Positions 19,631 to 30,388 are shown, counted from the stretch's first letter. The stretch: 64,000 nt of DNA from an uncultured Paracoccaceae bacterium (GCA_947489705.1 CANLEQ010000006.1:1-64000), one strand, 5' to 3'. Notes: a model not told the origin generated them from the letters alone. Program-made: numbers and translations.

Positions 19631-20938
19631 TCAGTCGCGAAAGAGGGCCGCGGAAAGGGCATCGAGATCGGGCGCGCCGTCGAGTCCTGCGACACTCTCC
19701 CAGAGCCGGTCCGCCCGCGCCCCGCCCAGAAGGGTCGCCGATTTCTCGCGCAGCCGCGCCTCCAGCGTCGCGGGATCGGTCGCGGCGCCCAGATCGTGAA
19801 ACGCCTCGTGGCGGCCCGATCCGGTCTCGACGATCACCCGCGCCTGCATGTCGGTGAGGCTCGCGTCGGTCGCGACCTCGACCCGGTCGCGCAGGGCGAC
19901 GAGGTCGGACCGCTGCGTGATCGCGTCGGTATAGGTATCGAGCGACGCGGTATCGACCCCGCGCAGCCCCATCGCCGCCGTCAACCGATAGCTGAACTTC
20001 GCGCCGAGCCCGGTTTCGGGCGCCGGCTGGTTGCACACGGCAAGCCAGCGCGGGTGGGTCACGACCCGCACCGAACGCACCGCCTCGGGATCGAGCCCGC
20101 CCTCGCGCAGGTCGCGGATCGCCTCGAGCATGGCGTGCAGCCCGTGGCAGCAGGCGTGGAACTTGTAGGACACGTCGGGAAAGACCCAGGCGTCCCCCAG
20201 GCCGTCCCATGCGGCCTCCCGCCCCTCTCCGGCATGGGTGGGGCCGAAGCCCTGTTCGCCGGCGATGGCCGCGGGGTTCGAGGCCGCGCCATGCGCGGCG
20301 AGTGCCGCGCAGCCGACGCCGATTTCCGCCGCGAAGCCCGCGTTGAGCGGCTTGCCCATCGTGCCGAACTGGCTTTTGAGCCCCGCCGCGCGCGTGGCGC
20401 AGAGCGACAGCGCATGGCCCATCGCCGTGCTGTCGAGCCCGAGAAGACGCCCGGCCGCCGCGGTGGCGCCGAACGCACCCGCCGTGCCCGTCTGGTGGAA
20501 CCCGGCCTCGTAATGGCTTCGCCCGAGCCAGTCGCCGATGCGACACGAGAGCTCCAGCGCCACGGCCAGCGCCTCCGTCACGGCGGGCCCGGACGCGCCC
20601 TCACGCTCGGCCACGGCGATCGCGGCGGGCATGATCGCGACGCTGGGATGGCCGATATGCAGGAAATGCGTGTCGTCGTAATCGAGCGCGTGGCTGGCCG
20701 CGCCATTGGCCATTGCCGCCATCCGCATCGTGGCGCGACCGCCGCCGAAGAGGCCCGCCGGGCCGCCTTCCCCCTCGCCGAGCGCCGCGGCACGGGCGGC
20801 GCGGGCCACCGGCTCGGCCTTGCCGGCGATGCCGACGCTGCCCCAGTCGAAGAGCGAGAACCGCACCGCCCGCCGCATGGCGTCGGGCAACTCGACCGGG
20901 CCAGTGGCGAAGGCCCCGAGATCCTGTGACAGCGTCAC
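19631..20938 (-). CDS. MmgE/PrpD family protein
   Basis: NGAASHALDYDDTHFLHIGHPSVAIMPAAIA and KLNAGFAAEIGV-like motifs. Confidence 0.9.
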   Translation of the reverse strand: MTLSQDLGAFATGPVELPDAMRRAVRFSLFDWGSVGIAGKAEPVARAARAAALGEGEGGPAGLFGGGRATMRMAAMANGAASHALDYDDTHFLHIGHPSVAIMPAAIAVAEREGASGPAVTEALAVALELSCRIGDWLGRSHYEAGFHQTGTAGAFGATAAAGRLLGLDSTAMGHALSLCATRAAGLKSQFGTMGKPLNAGFAAEIGVGCAALAAHGAASNPAAIAGEQGFGPTHAGEGREAAWDGLGDAWVFPDVSYKFHACCHGLHAMLEAIRDLREGGLDPEAVRSVRVVTHPRWLAVCNQPAPETGLGAKFSYRLTAAMGLRGVDTASLDTYTDAITQRSDLVALRDRVEVATDASLTDMQARVIVETGSGRHEAFHDLGAATDPATLEARLREKSATLLGGARADRLWESVAGLDGAPDLDALSAALFRD

Positions 20939-20939
20939 G

Positions 20940-22097
20940 TCAGTAGCTCCGCTTCATGCCGAGCACGTGTTCGGAGAGATACGACAGGATCAGGTTGGTC
21001 GAGATCGGCGCCACCTGATAGAGCCGGGTCTCGCGGAACTTGCGCTCCACGTCGTATTCCTCGGCGAAGCCGAAGCCGCCATGCGTCTGGAGGCAGGCTT
21101 CCGCGGCTTCCCAGCTGGCCTCGGCGGCCAGCATCTTGGCCATGTTGGCCTCGGCGCCCATGCTTTCGTCGGCCTCGTAGCGGCGGATCGCCTCGCGCAG
21201 CATCAGTTCCGCCGCGCGCATCCTTGCATAGGCCTTGGCAATCGGGAACTGGATGCCCTGGTTCTGGCCGATCGGACGGCCGAAGACCTCGCGTTCGTTG
21301 GCATAGGCCACGGCCCGGTCGATGAACCATTTCGCGTCGCCGATGCATTCGGCCGCGATGAGGATCCGTTCGGAATTCATGCCCGAAAGGATGTATTTGA
21401 AGCCCTTGCCCTCCTCGCCGATGAGGTTCTTCGCCGGGACCGGCACGTCGGTGAAGAAGAGCTCGGTCGTCGCGTGGTTCATCATCGTGCGGATCGGCCG
21501 GATCTCGAGCCCGTTCTCGCGCGCCTCCTTCATGTCGACCAGCAGGACCGACAGGCCGTCGCTGCGCTTCTTCGTCTCGTCCATCGGCGTGGTTCGGCAG
21601 AGGAGCACCATCAGGTCCGAATGCTCGGAGCGCGAGATCCAGATCTTCTGGCCGTTGACGATGTAGGTGTCGCCGTCGAGCCGCGCATTCGTCTTGAGCG
21701 CGCTGGTATCGGTGCCGGAGGTCGGCTCGGTCACGCCGAAGGCCTGCAGGCGCAGCGATCCGTCGGCGATCTTGGGCAGATACTGCTTCTTCTGCTCTTC
21801 CGAGCCGTGCCGCAGCAGCGTGCCCATCGTGTACATCTGCGCGTGGCAGGCCCCGGCATTGCCGCCCTGGCGGTGGATCTCCTCGAGGATCACGGCGCCC
21901 GCCGACAGCGGCAGGCCGGATCCGCCGTATTCCTCGGGGATGAGCGCCGCGAGATAGCCCGCCTCGGTCAGGGCGTTCACGAATTCGGTCGGATAACTGC
22001 GATCCTCGTCGAGCTTGCGCCAGTACTCCCCGGGAAAATCCCGGCAGAGCTTGCCCACGGCATCGCGGATCTCGTCGTGCATCTCGAACTCAGCCAT
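20940..22097 (-). CDS. Acyl-CoA dehydrogenase
   Basis: FGVTEPTSGTDTSALKTNARLDGDTYIVNGQKIWISRSEHSDLMV; QTHGGFGFAEEYDVERKFRETRLYQVAPIST. Confidence 0.95.
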   Translation of the reverse strand: MAEFEMHDEIRDAVGKLCRDFPGEYWRKLDEDRSYPTEFVNALTEAGYLAALIPEEYGGSGLPLSAGAVILEEIHRQGGNAGACHAQMYTMGTLLRHGSEEQKKQYLPKIADGSLRLQAFGVTEPTSGTDTSALKTNARLDGDTYIVNGQKIWISRSEHSDLMVLLCRTTPMDETKKRSDGLSVLLVDMKEARENGLEIRPIRTMMNHATTELFFTDVPVPAKNLIGEEGKGFKYILSGMNSERILIAAECIGDAKWFIDRAVAYANEREVFGRPIGQNQGIQFPIAKAYARMRAAELMLREAIRRYEADESMGAEANMAKMLAAEASWEAAEACLQTHGGFGFAEEYDVERKFRETRLYQVAPISTNLILSYLSEHVLGMKRSY

Positions 22098-22144
22098 GAA
22101 GGCTCCCCCTATCCTCAATCTGCGCGTCCATTCCGCAGACGGCC

Positions 22145-23269
22145 TTAGCCGCCGAATTCACGCCTGAGCCTCTCGCCATCCGCGTCGAGCGCGGGAACGG
22201 CGCCCGCCTGCGCCACCTCGCCGTCGACGACCTCGCCGCGCGCCAGAAGCCGCACCGGACCGGTGGGCGTCTCCACGTCGACATAGCGCGTCTGGGGATG
22301 GGCCGCGAGATCCTCCATCTCGTTCACCCGGCCATTGGCGATGCCGGCATTCTCAAGCATCTCGGCGAGCGTGTCGCGCGGGTGTTTCGCGAAGACCGCG
22401 CCGATCACCTCGTCGAGCGCATCGCGATTGGCCACCCGGTTGGAATTGCTGTCGAAGCGCGGATCGTTCGCAACGTCGCCGTTACCGAGCACGCGGGTGC
22501 AGAATTTCAGCCATTCGCGCTCGTTCTGGATGGAGAACAGGACCTCCTTGCCGTCCGAGCCTGCATAGGTGCCGTAAGGGGCGATGGTGGGATGCATTAG
22601 GCCGCTGCGCACCGGCGTCTTGCCGCCATAGGCATATTGCAGATACGGCACGTTCATCCAGTCGGTCAGCGCGTGGAACAGGCTGACCGAGATATGCCGC
22701 CCCGTTCCGCTTCGTTCGCGCGCATAGAGCGCCTGCAGCACCGCCTCATGCGCATTCATCCCGCAGGCGATATCGCAGACCGAGACCCCCACCCGGGCGG
22801 AGCCATGCGCGTTGCCGGTGATGGACGACAGCCCGCTCTCGGCCTGGATCAGCAGATCGTAGGCCTTGCGGTCGCGGAAGGGGCCGTCCTCGCCATAGCC
22901 CGAGATCGACACGGTGATGAGCCGCGGATTGTCCTGGCGCAATTCTTCGAGCGCGAAGCCCAGCCGGTCGATCGCGCCCGGGGCGAGGTTCTGGATGAAG
23001 ATGTCCGCGTCCTTGAGCATCGCCGCCATCAGCGCCTTGTCGGCCGGGTCCCGCAGGTCGAGCGCGATGGATTCCTTGCCGCGGTTGAGCCAGACGAAAT
23101 ACGCGCTCTCGCCGTGGACGAGGTGATCGTATTGCCGCGCGAAGTCGCCTTCGGCGCGTTCGACCTTGATGACGCGGGCGCCCGCCTCGGCCAGACGGCA
23201 CGACAGGTAGGGCGCCGCGACCGCCTGTTCGAGCGTGACGACCATCACTCCGTTCAGATCCCCTGGCAT
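22145..23269 (-). CDS. CaiB/BaiF family CoA-transferase (class III)
   Basis: VVTLEQAVAAPYLSCRLAEAGARVIKVERAEGDFAR; ISGYGEDGPFRDRKAYDLLIQAESG. Confidence 0.94.
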   Translation of the reverse strand: MPGDLNGVMVVTLEQAVAAPYLSCRLAEAGARVIKVERAEGDFARQYDHLVHGESAYFVWLNRGKESIALDLRDPADKALMAAMLKDADIFIQNLAPGAIDRLGFALEELRQDNPRLITVSISGYGEDGPFRDRKAYDLLIQAESGLSSITGNAHGSARVGVSVCDIACGMNAHEAVLQALYARERSGTGRHISVSLFHALTDWMNVPYLQYAYGGKTPVRSGLMHPTIAPYGTYAGSDGKEVLFSIQNEREWLKFCTRVLGNGDVANDPRFDSNSNRVANRDALDEVIGAVFAKHPRDTLAEMLENAGIANGRVNEMEDLAAHPQTRYVDVETPTGPVRLLARGEVVDGEVAQAGAVPALDADGERLRREFGG

Positions 23270-23414
23270 GAAACCTCCCCCGGGCGGTGCGTTTGCGTGG
23301 CGCGACAATGCCAAGCCCCGCGCGGGACCGGAAATAGCATATCCGTTTGGCCGGTATCGCAAAACTCTATACCCCATGTGCCGCGGACCGCGCTAGAACA
23401 CCCTCGAGGAGGAT

Positions 23415-24227
23415 ATGCCGATGACGCTGGACGAGATCGCCCTGCCCCTGTTCCTGCCCGCCTCGCGGCTCGACCGGCTGCAGAAGGCGCTGAGCTCGGG
23501 GGCGGATGCCGTGATCCTCGACCTCGAGGACGCGGTCTCGGAGGCCGACAAGCCACGCGCCCGCGCGGGCCTTGCGGGCGCGCTGCCCGAGCAGCCGGAG
23601 GTGCCTGTGATGATCCGCGTGAACGGGGGCGATACCGCCTTCTTCGACGAGGACGTCGCGCTCTGCGCCACCCTGCCCGCGGCCGCGATCGTGGTCCCCA
23701 AGGCGACGGATCCGGGCATCTGCGCCGACGTGGCGCGCCGTACGGGCAAGCCGGTGATCGGCATCGTGGAATCGGCGCTCGGAGTGCACCGCGCCCACGA
23801 GGTGGCGGGCGCCTGCGCGCGGTTGGCGTTCGGATCGATCGACCTCGCGGCCGATCTCGGGATCGGGCACGACCGGCAGGCCCTGGCCTTCGCGCGATCG
23901 GCCGTGGTCATGGCCTCGCGGCTTGCCGGATTGGCACCCCCCTGGGACGGTGTCACGATCGCCACCAACGATGCCGAGGCGGTGGCCGACGATTGCCGCC
24001 ACGGGATCACGATGGGCTTCGGCGGCAAGATGCTCATCCACCCCGCCCAGATCGCGCCCGCGCGCGCGGCGATGGCCCCGAGCGACGAGGAATGCGATTG
24101 GGCGGCCCGCGTCGTGGCGGCGGCGGAAAAGTCGACCGATGCGGTGAAGCTCGACGGCGAGATGATCGACGCGCCGGTGATCGCCCGCGCGCGTCAGATC
24201 CTCAAGCGCGCGGAAACCGCACGTTGA
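23415..24227 (+). CDS. HpcH/HpaI-CitE family lyase (citramalyl/malyl-CoA lyase-like)
   Basis: DAVILDLEDAVSEADKPRAR, MIRVNG, GFGGKMLIHPAQI motifs. Confidence 0.9.
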   Translation: MPMTLDEIALPLFLPASRLDRLQKALSSGADAVILDLEDAVSEADKPRARAGLAGALPEQPEVPVMIRVNGGDTAFFDEDVALCATLPAAAIVVPKATDPGICADVARRTGKPVIGIVESALGVHRAHEVAGACARLAFGSIDLAADLGIGHDRQALAFARSAVVMASRLAGLAPPWDGVTIATNDAEAVADDCRHGITMGFGGKMLIHPAQIAPARAAMAPSDEECDWAARVVAAAEKSTDAVKLDGEMIDAPVIARARQILKRAETAR

Positions 24228-25720
24228 GCGGCGCGCGCATTACCGAGGCGCATCTGATCGACAGCGTGGCCGACGCGCTGCAATACGTCTCGTACTATCA
24301 TCCGCCGGACTTCGTCCAGGCCATGGCCCGCGCCTACGAGCGAGAGGAAAGCCCGTCGGCGAAGAACGCGATCCGCCAGATCCTGATGAACGCCCGGATG
24401 GCCGCGATCGGGCATCGGCCGATCTGCCAGGATACCGGTGTCGTCAACGTGTTCCTTAAGGTAGGCGTGCAGGCACGGCTCGACTGGACGCGCAGCCCGC
24501 AGGAGATGATCGACGAGGCGACGCGGCGCGCCTACAGCCTCGACGCGAACCCGCTCAGGAATTCGGTCGTCGAGGATCCGCTGGGCAAGCGGCGAAATAC
24601 CCGCGACAACACGCCCGCGATGATCCAGACCGAGATGGTAGCGGGCGACACCGTTGATATCGTCGTGTCGGCCAAGGGGGGCGGGTCCGAGAACAAGGCC
24701 AAGTTCACCGTCCTGAACCCGTCGGATTCCGTGGCGGACTGGGTGGTCGAGACAGTCTCGAAGCTCGGGGCGGGATGGTGCCCGCCGGGGATGATCGGCC
24801 TCGGGATCGGCGGCAGCGTCGACCGCGCCATGGCGATGGCCAAGGCGTCGCTCAACGATCCGGTCGACATCACCGAGCTGCGCGAGCGCGGCCCCGCCTC
24901 GCCCGAGGAGGAGCTGCGCCTCGAGCTCTATGGCCGGCTCAACGACCTCGGCATCGGGGCGCAGGGCCTCGGCGGGCTGACGGCGGTGCTCGATGTGAAG
25001 GTTCGCACCTTTCCGACCCATGCGGCCTCGCTTCCCGTGGCGCTCATCCCCAATTGCGTGGCGACGCGGCACGTGCATTTCACCCTCGACGGGTCGGGGC
25101 CGGCCGCCTTCGCGCCGCCCGACCTGTCACTCTGGCCGGATCTCGGCGAGGGGACGATGGAGGGACGCCGCGTCGATCTCGACGCGCTCGACGACGAGCT
25201 GCTGCAATCGTTCGAGCCGGGCGAGACGATCCTGCTGTCGGGCAGGATGTTCACCGGGCGCGACGCGGCGCATCGCCGGATGATCGAGGCGATCGACAAG
25301 GGCGAACCGCTTCCCGTCGCTCTGAAGGGGCGCGCGATCTATTACGTGGGCCCGGTCGATCCCGTCGGTGGCGAGGTGATCGGCCCCGCGGGCCCCACCA
25401 CGTCCGAACGAATGGACAAGTTCACCCGGCCCTTGCTCGCCGCGTCGGGCCTCAAGATGATGATCGGCAAGGCCGAGCGCGGCCCCGAAGCGGTCGAGGC
25501 GATCCGCGATCACGGCGCGGTCTATCTCATCGCCGTGGGCGGCGCGGCCTATCTCGTCTCGAAGGCGGTGCGCGCGGCGCGGCCCGTGGCCTACGAGGAT
25601 CTCGGGATGGAGGCGATCTACGAGATCGAGGTGGAGGACATGCCGGTCACCGTGGCGGTGGATACAAGCGGACAGTCGATCCACGTGACGGGCCCACCGC
25701 AATGGGCCCGCAAGATCTGA
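24224..25720 (+). CDS. Class I fumarate hydratase-family enzyme (fumarase/mesaconase), fused alpha-beta form, TTG start
   Basis: PICQDTGVVNVFLKVG, GGGSENKAKF, RPVAYEDLGMEAIYEIEVEDMPVTVAVDTSG; TTGA overlap with preceding stop. Confidence 0.9.
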   Translation: MSGARITEAHLIDSVADALQYVSYYHPPDFVQAMARAYEREESPSAKNAIRQILMNARMAAIGHRPICQDTGVVNVFLKVGVQARLDWTRSPQEMIDEATRRAYSLDANPLRNSVVEDPLGKRRNTRDNTPAMIQTEMVAGDTVDIVVSAKGGGSENKAKFTVLNPSDSVADWVVETVSKLGAGWCPPGMIGLGIGGSVDRAMAMAKASLNDPVDITELRERGPASPEEELRLELYGRLNDLGIGAQGLGGLTAVLDVKVRTFPTHAASLPVALIPNCVATRHVHFTLDGSGPAAFAPPDLSLWPDLGEGTMEGRRVDLDALDDELLQSFEPGETILLSGRMFTGRDAAHRRMIEAIDKGEPLPVALKGRAIYYVGPVDPVGGEVIGPAGPTTSERMDKFTRPLLAASGLKMMIGKAERGPEAVEAIRDHGAVYLIAVGGAAYLVSKAVRAARPVAYEDLGMEAIYEIEVEDMPVTVAVDTSGQSIHVTGPPQWARKI

Positions 25721-25732
25721 ACGCGCTCGGGG

Positions 25733-26482
25733 TCAGACGGTGCGCCCGCCATCGACCTCGAGCACGACGCCGGTGATGAACTCGGCCTCGTCGGAGGCGA
25801 GGTAGAGCGCCGCATTGGCGATGTCCTGCGCTTCCGACAGCCGGCCGAGCGGCACGGTCGCGATAAACTTCTTGCGGTTCTCGGGCGTGTCCTCCATGCC
25901 CATGAACTGCTCCAGAAGGCCGGTCGCACCCATCACCGGGGCGATGCAGTTCACGCGGATCTTGTCGGGGGCGAGCTCCACCGCCAGCGACTTCGTCATC
26001 AGGTTCACCGCGCCCTTCGACGAGTTGTACCATGTGAGGCCCGGTCGCGGACGGATGCCCGCGGTCGAGCCCACATTGATCATCACGCCCGCGCCCGCAT
26101 CGCGCCAGAGCGGCACGCAGGTCTTGGTCATGTGGAAGATCGACAGCACGTTGATGTCGTAGATCTTGCGGAACGTGTCCTCGTCGGTCTCCATCAGCGG
26201 CGCGTTGCGGTTGGTCCAGCCGGCATTGTTGACCACGATGTCGAGCCCGCCGAAGGCCGACACCGTCTCGTCGACGGCGGCCTGCACCTCGTCGGCCTTC
26301 GAGACGTCGCATTTCACCGCGATCGCTGCCTCGCCAAGTTCCTCGGCCACCTTCTGCGCGCCCGCCTGATCGAGATCGACGATCGCGACCTTCGCACCCT
26401 CGCGTACGAAGGTCTGGGCGATGCCGCGTCCGAAGCCCGATGCGGCGCCCGTGACGATCGTGCGCTTGTCCTTCAGTCTCAT
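25733..26482 (-). CDS. SDR-family oxidoreductase
   Basis: TGAASGFGRGIA, NNAGWTNRN, YNSSKGAV motifs. Confidence 0.93.
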   Translation of the reverse strand: MRLKDKRTIVTGAASGFGRGIAQTFVREGAKVAIVDLDQAGAQKVAEELGEAAIAVKCDVSKADEVQAAVDETVSAFGGLDIVVNNAGWTNRNAPLMETDEDTFRKIYDINVLSIFHMTKTCVPLWRDAGAGVMINVGSTAGIRPRPGLTWYNSSKGAVNLMTKSLAVELAPDKIRVNCIAPVMGATGLLEQFMGMEDTPENRKKFIATVPLGRLSEAQDIANAALYLASDEAEFITGVVLEVDGGRTV

Positions 26483-26496
26483 GCGATATTCCTCTT

Positions 26497-27966
26497 TCAG
26501 CCGTGGTTGTTCACGATCGTCTTGATCGTGGAGAATTCGTGCAGTGCGGCGAAGCCCTTCTCGCGGCCGTGGCCGGACTTGCGAACGCCGCCGAAGGGCA
26601 GTTCCACCCCGCCGCCGGCGCCGTAGCCGTTGATGAAGACCTGACCGCAGCGCATGGCCTTGGCGACGCGCTGCTGGCGCCCTCCGTCGCGGGTCCAGAT
26701 CGCGGCGACGAGGCCGTATTCGGTCCCGTTGGCGATGGAGATGGCGTCCTTCTCGTCGTCGAAGGGAATGATGCTGAGGACGGGGCCGAACACCTCTTCC
26801 TGCGCGATCTTCGACTTGGGATCGCAGGGCCCGAAGATCGCGGGCGCGACGTAAAAGCCGTTTTCGGGCGCGCCGTCCTTGATCCTGCCGCGCGCCATCA
26901 GCGGGGCGTCGGCCTCGTCGATATAGGTCTCGACGCGGCTTTTCTGCTTGGCCGAGATCAGCGGCCCGAGCTTGGCGTCGTCGTGGTCCGAGGCCTCGGC
27001 GGAGACACCCTCGAACTGCGCCTTGAGCAGTCCGCAGACCTCGTCGAAGATTCCCCTCTGGATCAGCACGCGCGTTCCGGCCGAGCAGGTCTGGCCGCCG
27101 TTCTGGATCACGGCATTGACAAGAACCGGCAGTGCCGCGCCGAGATCGGCATCGTCGAACACGATCTGCGGCGACTTGCCGCCGAGCTCCAGCGTGCAGC
27201 CGATGAAGTTCCTCGCGGCGGACTGCTGGATGATCTGGCCGACTTCGGGCGAGCCGGTGAACGAGATGAAGTCTATGCCCGGATGATCGGCGAGCGCCTG
27301 GCCGGCCACCTCGCCGCGGCCCGTCACGATATTGATGGCGCCGGGCGGGAAGCCCAAATCGCAGGCCATCCTCGCGATGGCAAGCGCGGTCATGCAGGCA
27401 TCCTCGGCGGGTTTCAGCACGGTCGCGTTGCCCATGGCGAGCGCGGGCGCGACGGACCGGCCGAACATCTGCGCGGGGTAGTTCCAGGGGATGATGTGGC
27501 CCGTCACGCCATGGGGCTCGCGGTGCATCTCGACGTTGTAGCCCCGCTGGAACGGGATGACCTCGCCATGGACCTTGTCGGCGGCGCCGCCGTAATACTC
27601 GAAATACCGCGCCGTCACCTTCATGTCGGCACGCGCCTGGGTGATCGGCTTGCCGTTGTCGCGGGTCTCGAGCTGCGCGAGATCCTCGGCATTCTCCAGG
27701 ATCCTTTCCGACAGCCGGATCATGAGGCGGCCGCGTTCCGCCGCGGTAAGCTCGGACCAGGCGCCGCCCTCGAACGCGTCCCGCGCCGCCGCGACCGCGG
27801 CATCGATATCCGCCTTGTCGCTATCGGCGATGCGCGCGAAGACCTCGCCGTCGATCGGCGAGATCACGTCCATCTCGGCGCCGGAAGCGGCGGGCTTCCA
27901 TTCGCCACCGATGAGGTTCAGAGGCTCGGGAAGCGACAGGTTCGACATTTTCACGAAATCCTTCAT
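26497..27966 (-). CDS. Aldehyde dehydrogenase family protein
   Basis: FTGSPEVG, ELGGKSPQIVF, NGGQTCSAGTRVLI active-site motif. Confidence 0.95.
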   Translation of the reverse strand: MKDFVKMSNLSLPEPLNLIGGEWKPAASGAEMDVISPIDGEVFARIADSDKADIDAAVAAARDAFEGGAWSELTAAERGRLMIRLSERILENAEDLAQLETRDNGKPITQARADMKVTARYFEYYGGAADKVHGEVIPFQRGYNVEMHREPHGVTGHIIPWNYPAQMFGRSVAPALAMGNATVLKPAEDACMTALAIARMACDLGFPPGAINIVTGRGEVAGQALADHPGIDFISFTGSPEVGQIIQQSAARNFIGCTLELGGKSPQIVFDDADLGAALPVLVNAVIQNGGQTCSAGTRVLIQRGIFDEVCGLLKAQFEGVSAEASDHDDAKLGPLISAKQKSRVETYIDEADAPLMARGRIKDGAPENGFYVAPAIFGPCDPKSKIAQEEVFGPVLSIIPFDDEKDAISIANGTEYGLVAAIWTRDGGRQQRVAKAMRCGQVFINGYGAGGGVELPFGGVRKSGHGREKGFAALHEFSTIKTIVNNHG

Positions 27967-28646
27967 GCGGATTCTCCTTCTGTCTGGGGGGCACCTTCCG
28001 CGATCTCGCCGCGCTCGATGACGAGCGTGCGGTCCGCGAAACCGCGCAGGAGCGCGGGGTTGGATTCGGTAATGATCAGCGTGACCGAGCGGTCGCTGTC
28101 GCGCAGCGCACGCAGGGCCTCTGAATAGCGTTGGGCTAGCGCGGGGGCGAGGCCCTGGAACGGCTCGTCGAGCAGGACGAGCTTGCGGCCCAGCATCAAC
28201 GCGCGCGCAAGCGCCACCATCTTGCCCTGCCCGCCCGAGACCTGGCCGCCGGGCCGTCCCGCCATCTCGCGCAGTTCCGGCAGGATCTCGTAGGCCCGGT
28301 CGAGCCGCTTCTGCGTCTCGGCCTGGTCGAGGCCCGCCGCCTGCGCGGGCAGCAGGATGTTCTCCTCGACCGTGAAGGCGGAAAAGAGGCGGCGATCCTC
28401 GGGCGCGTAGCCGATCCCGAGGCCGGGGCGCTTCGGCGGATGCAGCGTATCGATGCGCTTCCCGTCGAAACGGATCTCGCCGGTCGTGCGGGTGAAGCCC
28501 ATGATCGTGCGCAGGAACGTGGTCTTGCCGGCACCGTTGCGGCCGATCATGGCGACCGTCTGCGATTGCGGGATCTCGACATCGAGGCCGCGCAGGATCG
28601 GAATGATGCCGATCGAGGCGCTGACGTCCTTGAACGACAGCATCAT
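27963..28646 (-). CDS. Branched-chain amino acid-type ABC transporter ATP-binding protein (LivF type)
   Basis: GRNGAGKTTFLRTIMG, VSGGQGKMVALARALM. Confidence 0.9.
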   Translation of the reverse strand: MMLSFKDVSASIGIIPILRGLDVEIPQSQTVAMIGRNGAGKTTFLRTIMGFTRTTGEIRFDGKRIDTLHPPKRPGLGIGYAPEDRRLFSAFTVEENILLPAQAAGLDQAETQKRLDRAYEILPELREMAGRPGGQVSGGQGKMVALARALMLGRKLVLLDEPFQGLAPALAQRYSEALRALRDSDRSVTLIITESNPALLRGFADRTLVIERGEIAEGAPQTEGESA

Positions 28647-29395
28647 GCGATCTCCTCGCCGATGACGTCGCGGATGACGTCGGGATGTTCGAGAACCTCC
28701 GAGGGCGTGCCCCTGAGCTGCACGTTGCCGGCATTCCACACGGCGACCTCGTCGGCATAGGTCTGCACGATCGACATGTCGTGCTCGACGAAGACCGAGG
28801 TGACGTTCGCCTCCGAGAGGGCCTTGATCAGAATCTCCATGATCTCGTCCTTCTGCGACGAGGCGACGCCGGATGTCGGCTCGTCCATGAGAAGGAGCCG
28901 GGGCTTGAGCGCGAGGGCGACCGCGATGTCGATGAGCTTGCGCTCGCCTTCGGACAATTCCACGACGACGCGGTCGGCCACGTCGGCGCAGTTCACCATG
29001 TCGAGCAGATGCATCATCTCGTCGCGCGCATCGATCCCGTGCATCGAACGCAGCGGGTTGCGCAGACCGTCGCGTGCGGAGGCCGCGATCAGCAGGTTCT
29101 CGAGCGCGGTATGCTCGGTGAAGAGCTGCGGGATCTGGAAGGCGCGGGCCACGCCGCGGGTGACGATCTTGCGCGGCGGCAGCCTGGTGATGTCCTCCCC
29201 CTCGAAATGGACGCTGCCCGCGCTCGGCTTGATCCAGCCCGAGCAGATGTTGAGGAACGTGGTCTTGCCGGCCCCGTTCGGACCGATGATGGCGAGGTTG
29301 CGGCCCGCCTCGATCTTGAGCGAGACGTGGTCGGCCGCGGTGACGCCGCCGAACCTGATGACCAGATCGCGGGTTTCGAGAAGCGGTTCGGTCAC
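28643..29395 (-). CDS. Branched-chain amino acid-type ABC transporter ATP-binding protein (LivG type), GTG start
   Basis: GPNGAGKTTFLNICSGWIKPSAG, LSEGERKLIDIAVAL; GTGA overlap with livM-type stop. Confidence 0.9.
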   Translation of the reverse strand: MTEPLLETRDLVIRFGGVTAADHVSLKIEAGRNLAIIGPNGAGKTTFLNICSGWIKPSAGSVHFEGEDITRLPPRKIVTRGVARAFQIPQLFTEHTALENLLIAASARDGLRNPLRSMHGIDARDEMMHLLDMVNCADVADRVVVELSEGERKLIDIAVALALKPRLLLMDEPTSGVASSQKDEIMEILIKALSEANVTSVFVEHDMSIVQTYADEVAVWNAGNVQLRGTPSEVLEHPDVIRDVIGEEIA

Positions 29396-30378
29396 GAGGT
29401 GCCCTTTCCGCGGGCGAAGACGCGCTCGAAGATGCCGATGATCCCCCCCGGTGCGAAGAGGATGATGACCAGCAGGAACGCGCCCAGCAGCATCTGCCAG
29501 ACGTCGCCCGCATAGGCCGAGGCATAGGTACGCACGAATTCGTAGATGAGCGCCCCGAGGAACGCGCCCCGCACCGAACCGGCACCCCCCAGCACCGCGA
29601 TGAACACCATCTCGGCCGAACGCACCCACCAGACGTATTCCGGGGTCACGACCCCTTGCGCCGTGGCCATGAGGATGCCCCCCACCCCGCAGAGCGCCGC
29701 CGACAGCAGGTATCCCGACAGCATCGCGCGGCGTGGCGAGATCCCGAGATATTCGAGCCGCGTCTCGTTCGTCTTGATCGTCTGGAAGAGCTGTCCGACG
29801 GGCGAGGCGAACCACCGGATGGTGAACCAGCCCAGCCCCACGACCAGCACGATGGCGGTGTAGTAGAGAAACAGCTCGAACGCGTCGCGCCCGAGTTCCA
29901 TCCCGAGGACCGTGGGACGCGTCAGCCTGATGCCGTCGGCCCCGCCGGTGATATGGTAGAACTTCTCGAGGATCGACCAGAAGATCATCGAGAAGGCGAG
30001 GTTGAGCATCCCGAAGAAGATCCCCCGGTACCGCACCACGAAGAGCCCGACGACGAGGCCGGCAAGAGCGGCGCCGAGCGTTCCGGCGATCAGGATCCCG
30101 AAGAAATCCATCCCCGGAACGGAGGCCATGACGAAGGCACCGATATAGGCCGAGATCCCGAAGAAGAGCGCGTGCCCGAACGAGACCTGGCCTGCGCGCA
30201 GCAGCACGGTGACCCCGACCACCGCCAGCCCCTTGGCCAGCGCGAAGTTGACGAGCAGTTGCAGGTTGGGCGCGAGAAACGGCACCGCGGCGAGCAGCAC
30301 GACGCCGGCGATCCAGAGGAGCGACAAGGCGGCGGGCGAGGATCCGGTCGCGGGTGCGGTTGTGGTGACGGACGACAT
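29392..30378 (-). CDS. Branched-chain amino acid-type ABC transporter permease (LivM type)
   Basis: GQVSFGHALFFGISAYIGAF; LGGAGSVRGAFLGALI. Confidence 0.9.
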   Translation of the reverse strand: MSSVTTTAPATGSSPAALSLLWIAGVVLLAAVPFLAPNLQLLVNFALAKGLAVVGVTVLLRAGQVSFGHALFFGISAYIGAFVMASVPGMDFFGILIAGTLGAALAGLVVGLFVVRYRGIFFGMLNLAFSMIFWSILEKFYHITGGADGIRLTRPTVLGMELGRDAFELFLYYTAIVLVVGLGWFTIRWFASPVGQLFQTIKTNETRLEYLGISPRRAMLSGYLLSAALCGVGGILMATAQGVVTPEYVWWVRSAEMVFIAVLGGAGSVRGAFLGALIYEFVRTYASAYAGDVWQMLLGAFLLVIILFAPGGIIGIFERVFARGKGTS

Positions 30379-30388
30379 CGACCCTCCT

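Noticed and set aside
22637-24223. Long plus-strand ORF extension (1027 aa ORF 22637-25720) upstream of the fumarase-type gene
   Set aside because: Only the part from the TTG at 24224 matches a family; the rest is antisense to the CoA-transferase and out of frame with the CitE gene.
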